Assembly (NCBI RefSeq): GCF_030247195.1
Contig: NC_080671.1
Location: 82,458,370-82,522,369 of the forward strand
DNA: 64,000 nucleotides
Origin: Topomyia yanbarensis
Taxonomy: Eukaryota; Arthropoda; Insecta; Diptera; Culicidae
Direction: 5' to 3'
This document shows, in pieces, positions 55,945 to 64,000 of this stretch. The notes under the pieces are model-generated. The model was not told the DNA's origin and ran no database searches. It was given only the letters and a program-made list of their open reading frames with translations. The stretch's first letter is position 1, and every line of letters begins with the position of its first letter. The position numbers and the translations under genes were made by a program.

Positions 55945-56150
55945 CGTGAAGTTGCTTGAAATCCTAATTGACGTACGTTTTGTTGTCCATTACGACGCAA
56001 TACAACTTGGTTAACACTGTTGTATTCAACGTACGCGCTCTTACTTCTGCAGTCTCCTTTCCAACCACTACGCGTTGGATGAGCATTGGCGGCATATTGG
56101 GCTTATGGGGAGCAAATGTGGTGACAGCTATCACCACATCGAACACGTTG
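55945..56150 (-). pseudogene. ITmD37E-type transposase, middle fragment
   Basis: The minus strand reads GKETAEVRARTLNTTVLTK, CVVMDNKTYVN, stop, DFKQLHA. CVVMDNKTYV contains the first catalytic Asp of the D,D37E triad. One TAG lies between TYVN and DFKQL. It stops exactly at the end of the 4.07-kb insertion; the continuing part is at 51,877. The upstream limit, near 56,090-56,150, is unclear. Confidence 0.7.
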
Positions 56151-58315
56151 TTTGGTCCAGTGCTGGTATATTACCGGTGTATTGTGCCATTAAAAGATTT
56201 CCCTCGGGCTCGAGGGAGACCATCCAATGTGTCTGTTCGTGATATCTTGGCAAACTGCGATCTACCTTATATGTCGCTCCATAGGCGTGTGAAGTCCATT
56301 GAAATAGGGTGAGGGAGGGTGTATATAACTTATACACTTTCGGTTATCTCAAGGATGGTTTATAAAAAAATTGGAGACCAACAAGAGTTTTTATAATGAA
56401 AACAGATTGTGATACTTAGTTTTTGAAACTTGCGATATTTTTGATATCTTTCGTATCGAAAACTTAACCCTCTCCATAGCTTCTACCCACTGTCAAAGTC
56501 TGGCAGTTAGGTAGGGGGCAAACAGTGATAATAAATATCTTAAGCCTTGAGCGCAGTCCACTGGACCAAAAAATAGATAACGAAAGAGATTTGTCCCGAT
56601 CGATGAGAGGGAGAGGTGACGATCTGCTTATAGGAGACATTGGGGGTCGATAGGTCAATTGGGAAGAATTGGAGGCTGCCGCGGTAATCACAATACTATT
56701 GGGAATTTGTGATGACATCATCACAGTTCCTCGATGAGAAGTGGCAGCACTGCCGAATCTCTCGGAAGTGATTTTGTGTTCCTCCCATAGTTTGCAAAAT
56801 TTTGCAGTGAAATGTAATATATTTGATAGGAAATCGAAGTTAATCGCTCGGTAGGTCGTTTCTCCTGTTGTGTTATGTGTTGGTAGGCAAAAGTATAGTT
56901 GGAATAGTGTAATTTGACGTAGTGATTTTTTCGTCATATCACAATTATTTTACTATGTATGTGCGCGAGCTACCAAAAAAATGTTCCCACTTAGCATCGA
57001 CAGCGCCATCTGAACTTGACTAGTTGATGCAACGATTTCACTGATTCCCAGTTAAACTCATTCCGGAACCGGTTCGGATATCTGAGTGGAGTCAGTACCC
57101 GGTCAAAAAAAATGCGGACTAAGATCGTCAGGCGATTTTAATAGTTTGACGTTTGACTCAACTCGCCTGTGCTAATTGCCCCTAGGAACAAATGCTATTT
57201 GCGAATGCGATTTAAAGGCAATTTCAATACTTAGACGACAAATTTTCTGGCGGCTGCAATGGATTTGGTTGTTTTTGCATTTTTCAAACATGGCGGTTAG
57301 TGTCATCCACATTTTTCATATTATTTATCTTATTAATTCAATAATTTTTTTTATTGTTTTATTCATGTTAATTGTTGCATTTGTTTTAATCATTTTATTA
57401 AATTGTTAGTTTTTCCCAGTTCATATATTGTTCAGTTTCTTCATTTTATTAATTCGATTTAGTCAGTTCTTTTAGTTATTGGATGACAGTTAGTTAGCTT
57501 GAAACAATTTAGTTTACTCTCTTAATTTCATAACTTTTTTAATATTGTCTGATTTTCATTTGAGCTAATTTAATTTGTTTTATTAATTTGATTTGTATGG
57601 ATCATTCTATCCATTTTATGAATAACTTTTTTTTGTTTAATAATTGTATTGATTTTTAGTTTGTTTTGTTATTGTTTTTTAATTTATTCAGTTTATTATA
57701 CGTGGCTGTGCTTGTCTCACATATAGTTGCTTGCCAGCTTTGCGTGCGTTTGGCAAATTAATGAATAATACAACAGTTATATGTATGAGAGGTGTCTCAT
57801 CCCACTGATGGGTGGATTAAATCGGTATTATGTATACATGTGTGTATATATGTGTATGTGTTTATGTGTGTATATGTACATATAAATGTGCAAAAAATGG
57901 TTGCATTATACACGGGATTATTTTGTAGTGTACATATATAATCTATTAATGTGAAAAACTGATACTTCTGGATAGAAGTCAGATCTTTCTCCAATTACAG
58001 CTCCTTGGAGATCTCCAATGGAACAACTTACACAAGTCCAACAGGCAGTGACACCAGACTAGGAGAAATGGAAGCGCTGAGGAAAACACGGAGTCTATCG
58101 GTTCTTTTTTTATTATTTCCCCTTTTCTTTCTTACATAAGCAGGAATTCAAGAAATGTGGATGAGAGTTAAAGGAGACATAAATGGAAGATATGAATGAA
58201 GGTAGAAAACTGAAAGAAATGGTAAGTTCTAGTACACATGTGTTATGTTATATATACAAATTGAACCATTATAATAAATACGCGTCGATTTCCTGCTTAA
58301 ATGGAATCGAAAGTT
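56151..58315. other. unassigned stretch between transposase fragments
   Basis: No known gene. A 157-codon minus frame (56,464-56,937) shows only a Ser/Pro-rich composition and no domain I know. 57,290-57,720 is T-rich low complexity. 57,825-57,890 is TG/TA-rich (TGTGTATATATGTG). It probably includes insertions that separate the middle and N-terminal transposase fragments. Confidence 0.35.
57825..57892. repeat. TG/TA microsatellite-like tract
   Basis: Alternating TGTGTATA, TGTGTATG and TATGTACATA tracts form an imperfect purine-pyrimidine alternating run. Confidence 0.7.
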
Positions 58316-58555
58316 TTACTGTAATGTTACAATCCAATTGATACAAACATTACAGTAAGGCGGGGCTAGTTGATGGAACGATGACCTCGGAACATGTCTG
58401 GCACTGTACACGAAATGGGTCATCGGAAAGTCAATTGAGCTAACACCTTCCTAAATCCGTGAACCAAGTTATTTGCATGAATGTTTAAATACATCTTTTT
58501 TCTGTAAATCACTACCAGCTAGTGGGAGATAGGAAGGTTAACACACACACACAGT
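58316..58555 (+). repeat. dispersed repeat, copy 2 (uninterrupted)
   Basis: It opens with a perfect 13-bp hairpin, TTACTGTAATGTT / AACATTACAGTAA (58,316-58,328; 58,346-58,358). It then runs directly into AAGGCGGGGCTAGTTGATGG, GAAATGGGTCATCGG and GTTAACACACACA. Compared with copy 1 at 15,949-16,665 it lacks the 510-bp MITE and so preserves its empty site. Confidence 0.8.
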
Positions 58556-58559
58556 AAAT

Positions 58560-58845
58560 AAACAGGCTGGCTCATTTTTGTAGCTCGATACACACTTATA
58601 GATGACACTCCCAGCTTGCTTGTGACATCCTGGACGGCAAGGTTGGGGTTCCGCTTAAAACAGCTGACCACTCTTTTCGTCGCTTTTGCGGCCTCCGGCT
58701 TTCGACTTCCTCCCCGATCTTGACTTTCTGTCTGCCAACAAATGTTTTTCGAACACTTCTATAGTTAATTTGACCACATTCTACAATTTCACTAACTGGG
58801 TAGGTGGGTAGGGCGGATTTTCACTTCTCTTGCTTCGATGCCATT
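58560..58845 (-). pseudogene. ITmD37E-type transposase, N-terminal fragment
   Basis: From ATG 58,845 on the minus strand: MASKQEK, stop, then LPTYPVSEIVECGQINYRSV and VRKTFVGRQKV; after a frame change, KRVVSCFKRNPNLAVQDVTS and KLGVSSISVYRATKMSQ. This is the helix-turn-helix DNA-binding half of a mariner-like transposase; RNPNLAVQDV is typical of the ITmD37 group. It is cut off at 58,560 next to the dispersed repeat. Collinear, same-strand middle and C-terminal fragments lie at 56,150 and 51,877. Confidence 0.75.
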
Positions 58846-59279
58846 TTCATAACTGAAGAGCAAATGTCAAAATCAAAAATAAGGGCCCCACCACTATTGA
58901 TGTTTCGAACAGTTAAAAGTTTAATCTCGATATCCATTGGAGGGAATAGCTCTCTGCTATTATGAGTAGAATATAGAATTGGATGGACTTTTTTGGATGG
59001 GTTGGCTTTGAGCTTTAAGCTATAGCTGAATTAATTTAGAATTTGTCAAAGAACAAACATATATTCAGTATGAATGGTCAAAGTGCAACAGTTTCTAGAA
59101 CATTGAATGTCTCTGAAAATACAGAGTCTAATTTGTTTCTTATTTTAGCTGACTTTGTCTTTGTTTAGTGAGAGAAGCTTGATTCATATTTGTTGAACAA
59201 TTTAGCTATCGCTACAATATTATTAAACAATTTAATTCAACAATAGCAAAAAATTCGAAAATATGAAAATAATGGATGT
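58846..59279. other. unassigned AT-rich sequence
   Basis: Possibly the 5' end of the ITmD37E-type element lies here, but I could not identify its terminal repeat. No gene was seen. Confidence 0.35.
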
Positions 59280-59815
59280 GAAATAAACTTTAATAAGAAG
59301 CTTATATAAAAATCAATGAAGCGGATAAAAGAAAAAAAAATAGAATTAGAATAAAATATTAGTTGAATCGAATTGAATGAAAGTGAATGAAAAAAAATAT
59401 ATTAATATTAAAAATAGAAACAAGAAAAATTTTAAGTTTGAAATGGCACAAAATTACAAAAATTAACAAAATTAAGAAAAGATTTAAACAGAACTAATGT
59501 ACAGAAATTCAATAGTATAGAAAAAAAAACAAATAAGTGGATAAATTGAATTCGGCAAACCGATTGTAGAAATTGAAAAAATAGAAAAATATTGAAAAAT
59601 GATAAAAATATTGGAAACGGCAAAGTAGTAAAACTAAGTAAAACAATAAAAAATGAAAAACATGTAGAAATGAAAGAAAATTGAATAAATAATTGAAAAA
59701 GTGAAATAAATGTAAAGTAAGTTAAAAAAGAGCAAAACAAAAAAAAGCGAAACATAATTCCGTATGGAAATAGTTAGGGATAGGAAAAATAATAAAACAG
59801 AAACAAATTTTAAAT
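59280..59815. repeat. A-rich low-complexity block
   Basis: Composed of GAAAATAGAA / AAATTGAAAA-like words. The complement gives a Phe-rich 107-codon frame that is an artefact of composition. The block resumes at 60,760. Confidence 0.75.
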
Positions 59816-60014
59816 TCTTAACCGTTGTGTATCCGACGCGGTACCCGGGTACCTTTTTAGGTTTCAATTAATAAAATTCCCATGTTTTATCCATAGCTGG
59901 AAATCGAAACTTTGCGACATCTTAGAACTTCACTAAGTCAAGCTTTTGGGTTAATAATATTGTTGATATAGTAAGGGAGGGAGTTAGGAGGGGCTCCTGA
60001 ATTTTTTTACTACG
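59816..60014. repeat. fragment of GGTACCCGGGTACC repeat
   Basis: TTAACCGTTGTGTATCCGAC precedes GGTACCCGGGTACC (59,840-59,853), a perfect 14-bp palindrome shared with the adjacent MITE. It looks like one end of a related element; its other end was not found. Confidence 0.5.
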
Positions 60015-60689
60015 TAACAGGCCGACGTGGGTACCCGGGTACCCACAAAACTGAAATACCAATAACTAAGGTAATTTCCAACCGATTTTGATGCTTTTGG
60101 GTGTTTTGGATTCAGGAACTCATTCGCTTTTGGACGTGGTAAAAATGAATCGGGTTACTTCATTCGGTTTCCGGGAATCCGGATTTCCGGAAGCAGGTTC
60201 CAGTACTGGGATACTATTTGTGAACTTCAATGGAATACTGGCAATATGGGTATCAAAATTCTTGGAATTGTATCAGTAGGCTGTATCTCGTGGTTTTGGA
60301 ACCATTTGGTGATTTGACCCCGGAACGGACATTCCGGAGCAGGTTCCCGTGGGGCCGTGAGTGGCCATTCCATTCCAATTCCATTTTTTAAATTGCCATA
60401 GGGTCCCGTAACAATAAATAACAGACTTCCGAGACAATTTGAAGAGTTTTGATACTAATATTGCTTGGACATTATTAAAATTTACAAATCATACCCTAGT
60501 ACTGGAACATTACCCCGGAAAATCCGGATTACCAAGAACCAGATCCATTCATCTGGTTCAACTTTACAGAATCAAAAGTGGACGAGTTTCTGAATCCAAA
60601 ACATCTAAAAGTGTCCAAATCGGTTAAAGGAAGCCATAGTTATGAGAATTTCAAATTGTGGGTACCCGGGTACCCACGTTGGCCTGTTA
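60015..60689. mobile_element. MITE with 20-bp palindromes in its ends
   Basis: A 675-bp element whose ends TAACAGGCC(G/A)ACGTGG are inverted repeats, alignable for about 85 bp. Each end contains GTGGGTACCCGGGTACCCAC, a perfect 20-bp palindrome (60,027-60,046; 60,658-60,677). The interior has CCGGAA/TTCCGG-rich sequence and 60-codon frames with no domain. TSD unclear. Confidence 0.75.
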
Positions 60690-61250
60690 AAGGTTTTTTT
60701 TTGTTGGGCACATAACTGTTAACAGAACAGTGAAATAAAAAAAGTCGAAAAAAAATCTGCCAAATAGAAACATGTAGAATTGAAGATAATGGAAAAAAAG
60801 AAAAAGAAAATAGAACAAAATAGAGTCAATTCAAAAAATAAGAAAACTGACAAAAAGCTAAATAAATAAAATTAATTGAAAAATATGGAAAATATAATGA
60901 AGGTAGAATAGAAAATAGTAAAATTGAGAAAAATACTGACTTAAATGTAAAAAGCAACAAAAGAATATTCGAAATAATACAAAAAGTTAAAAATTTAGAT
61001 AAAAATAAGTTATGTGGATTTTCCCCGAAAAAATGCTAGAAACGAAAACTGAGTTATAAAACAGACCAACGACAAATTGAAAAAAGAGCAACTTGCAAAA
61101 TGGAAGTAGCAAATAGATGGATAAATCAAAAATATAGTAACAATAGAAACTATAGTAGAAAAATGAGGGAATATATAAAAATGTGAAAAACATCGAAACG
61201 TGGATTAAGTAAAAAAGTTTGAAATGAAGATAATAAAAAAAAATCATAGG
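60690..61250. repeat. A-rich low-complexity block (continued)
   Basis: Same composition as 59,280-59,815, so the MITE cluster seems to have inserted into one A-rich tract. No genes; the Phe/Tyr-rich minus frame is compositional. Confidence 0.7.
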
Positions 61251-63864
61251 CTAAATTTCAAAAAGTTTCCGGTTGGATCAAACGAAATGCAGGTCCTTAA
61301 AAACCTTGATCGTTTACGAATTGAGGATTTTTTTTTTCAATTTTTGGAGTTATTTAACTAATTTAGCTTTAGAAGCTAAAATTTTTAGTTAGTAAAGTCG
61401 GACTTTTGGCGAAAATTGAAGTCAAGTATTTCGAGATGATACAGATCCCCAGCTGTTTTTGTTGGCACGACATAAGAGTTTTTACCCTGGATTATCGCTA
61501 TCAACGGCCGTTTTAAATTCATTTTAAAATCATCTGAATTATCTATTATAAAGTTGAACAAGTTTAACCATCAATTTGGTTGTCTAAATGGCTAATTAGT
61601 CAATCAAAATGGGAACTTTGCTTGAATGTTCTTTTTAATCTTAAAAATATTTTTCAAATTGGAAATAAAAAAATCGGAATTTTGGTTAGCTAAACAATTT
61701 CAGTCCTGCAATTTCAGGCCTGACCCCCCCCCCCCCTCGGAGGCTCTGGGCTATACACATGCATCTTTAAAATGAAGGTTTAAAAAGCACCCTTTATATG
61801 AGAAAACTGATGTACGACGTATGAAATATATATGAGTGTAACGAAGAAGCGAACAAATGATATTTTCAATTGTTTATTATCGGTTCTTCATAAGAAGTAA
61901 CTCAAGCGATCTCAATTTGACAATAGATCGTGATGATTGATTAGACGATTCCGAAACATTGAGACGACACCCAATAAAACTCACCAGCTGTCATGTCCTA
62001 CAATAAAAGTTTCTGTACAATCCACGAAACTAGTCAAAAGTTTATTGGATTAATTCCTTTGTTCCAAAGCTACACAATACGGTTCGATGATCATGATTTT
62101 ACGATAGTTTGATAGCGCCAAAATATACATGCACCGCTCCGATTTCGTCCAACCGAGCGGCGCTATTGATAGTTATTTACCGGTCGATGCAACGTCTGCG
62201 ATTTGGCAACAGAAGCAGCCCATGGTTCCAAAGCCGGTTCGTATCAAGAGGCGCTCTCGAGTACCGTTTTGAATAGATATTTATTACAACTCTACTCAAC
62301 TGACAGAACTACTCTCAAGTCTCAACCGATCTGTAGTAGGCAACCTTGCGTGAATTGGATGTGGCGATTCTGTGTCTACCCTTTAGGTAGCAGCCGCTTA
62401 TTTCTGCTTCGGTTAGGAAATTAGAATATTGGGCAACTCTCACGACATCGTTAGGCTCATCAATTTTATTGCGACAACACGCTTGCAAAAACACCCTGAA
62501 ACGAGACCCTCTCGTGGTGTACCGGATTAAAGGATTAGTGTCGCGCGCGCGCAAGTTTGACGCATCTTCAAGAAACATTGAAGATGTGTGTCCGTGCGGT
62601 AGAATCCTATTGGCCACGCTTTTGAAAAGTATCCCCTCGCGATGGTTGGTACAGCGCGCTGCTCGGAAAAGGTCAGACCATTGCTTCTGCAAATAATTAC
62701 CCTGCCTGCCGGGCGGTGGCGCGGCGGCTGGGATTGGTCGCGTCTGGTTCATCAGGTCTGCGTGTAAGAAGGATCTAAACCACGATCTAAACTATGTTCG
62801 CCGCTGTCGTCTCCGAATAGACTTGGCCGTTCACGCGAGCTGCGATGATTGAGATCGGTTATTTTTGATATTGTGTGCATAAAATGTTAATGGCGCATTA
62901 GCACTCAATAAATTCCTTGTTGATTCGTGGCATATTTTTTGTTGGTAATGGACTAGGGGTTTTATGTATATACTAGAAATTTTACCAGATTGGAATAATC
63001 TGCTTTGAATAGGCAGCCATTGGGCATACCATTTTATGGTTGCCAGTTGAAAGCTTTTGAAATCCTTCGTGAACGAATAGCTGATATTATGTCATCGGAA
63101 AGGATATCGCGAATTTTTGGTTGTAAACAATTTTATTTTTCGTTTAATTTAATTCATTCGGCCTAGTGACCCATTGGAATAACAGCTTTCGGGCTAATGA
63201 TCCAGAATCGAGTGCAAATCAGTTCACAACAAAACATACATATGCTGTTTGCTAGAAACTATGATTTATTTCTCAATGGAATAGTCTGATCACGCAGTGT
63301 ATTAGTTTTGAATACTAAAATAGCAGGAGTATGACCATAAAGGTGCTTTATATGAAATCGTACGACTAACGAAATATTCGTGCTATACACAATCAGTAAA
63401 ATAACAAAACATTTCGTTTCAATCATGAAAAACTCTTTAATTTTCTTCGGTAAATTTCATATAACGTACACTAATTATTTAAAATTACGAAAATTTTCGT
63501 TCGTCATTTCTGCAGTTCGCGAATGGAACGTAACCAAAAACCAAAATTGAGGCATCATTCTGCATACACAGGGTATGTTATTATAAATTAACGGTTGAGA
63601 GTACGGCATCAAGCATAAGTTGACAAAATGTTTGTTGATTTAATTCGGATATGGAACTTAAGCTCCGGATACCCCCTGGGACGCCAGAAACACAAAGTGT
63701 TTCAACTTAGTCTGGATGAATGAAATTTTCTGAAATCGTGGACTTGATATTTGCATCTTTCAATTTCTGATCTCCTTAAATGTTATTTGATATCTTTTAT
63801 ATAGCCTCATAAACCTTTCTGATTATTTTGTTTAAATTTCCCTTAAGGGGGTCTAACAGTGCAA
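61251..63864. other. unassigned stretch with GC-richer patch
   Basis: No known gene. 62,140-62,860 is GC-richer, with a 145-codon minus frame (62,752-62,315; starts MNQTRPIPAAAPPPG) that I cannot assign; it may be a host leader or exon. A C13 run lies at 61,724-61,736. The rest is AT-rich. Confidence 0.35.
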
Positions 63865-64000
63865 AATTCTTAAAAAAATTAAAAAAATTTTTTGCATATT
63901 TTGGACCTCCAAGATAAAAAAGGTATGCTCAAGAAAGGATTTACTCCAATTCAAGTTGGTTCGCCTGCTAGAGCCCATCAAACTACCAACTATCAATTTT
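63865..64000 (-). mobile_element. partial second copy of 30.9-kb MITE
   Basis: The complement of the last 135 bases (AAAATTGATAGTTGGTAGTT, GATGGGCTCTAGCAG, TTGAGCAT) matches 30,950-31,090. The element continues beyond the window edge. Confidence 0.7.

Noticed and set aside
56464..56937. 157-codon minus-strand frame as a gene
   Set aside because: Low-information Ser/Pro-rich sequence without a recognisable domain, between transposon fragments.
59432..59867. Phe-rich frames on the minus strand
   Set aside because: They are the complement of A-rich low-complexity DNA.
62315..62752. 145-codon minus-strand frame as a host exon
   Set aside because: Opposite-strand frames overlap it, and I see no motif, splice signal pattern or family resemblance that would support it; left as unassigned.

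Overview
The window looks like intergenic or intronic DNA from a culicine mosquito, most probably Aedes-like. The evidence is AT-rich sequence packed with transposons of types known from mosquitoes: a PHD-type CR1/L2-like non-LTR retrotransposon, an R1-clade relic, ITmD37E-type transposase fragments, a tRNA-derived SINE, and many MITEs with TA, TAA or 8-bp target duplications. I could not identify any host protein-coding gene, tRNA or rRNA. Most open frames are transposon remnants or chance frames in low-complexity DNA.

Layout. 0-9 kb: scraps of old repeats, a decayed R1-clade retrotransposon on the minus strand (about 2.87-5.59 kb), then an array of promoter-like monomers (5.88-8.25 kb) containing a discrete PHD-finger ORF1 with its own TATA box and poly(A) signal. 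9.8-11.2 kb: a fold-back element with TA-flanked ends. 13-18 kb: hairpins, a small MITE, a 0.5-kb MITE whose empty site survives in a second repeat copy at 58.3 kb, and a 1.3-kb array of 48-bp repeats. 18.3-24.2 kb: an intact CR1/L2-like element inserted inside a MITE, with a complete sister MITE at 24.26-24.56 kb. 24.6-29.7 kb: no recognised features. 29.7-34.5 kb: a degenerate internally repeated family carrying a 2.9-kb hAT-type element (perfect 8-bp target duplication), which itself contains a SINE and a TA-MITE. 38.6-40.6 kb: a 2-kb long inverted repeat with a MITE in its loop. 44.3-49 kb: a decayed jockey-type retrotransposon split by a Tc1-family transposon with IR/DR ends. 51.4-58.8 kb: collinear fragments of an ITmD37E-type transposase, apparently split by a 4.07-kb unclassified transposon that carries a 1,156-bp tandem duplication. 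59.3-61.2 kb: A-rich DNA interrupted by a MITE containing 20-bp perfect palindromes. The right edge enters a second copy of the MITE seen at 30.9 kb.

The most interesting signal is in the intact retrotransposon. ORF1 and ORF2 are in the same frame, separated by one UAG, and the next two codons are CAA CUA, which fits the UAG-CAR-YYA readthrough consensus of the tobamovirus type. ORF2 has no AUG upstream of the endonuclease catalytic Asn. This suggests a gag-endonuclease-RT fusion made by stop-codon readthrough, which is unusual for a non-LTR element. Family names are from recognition only; no search was run.
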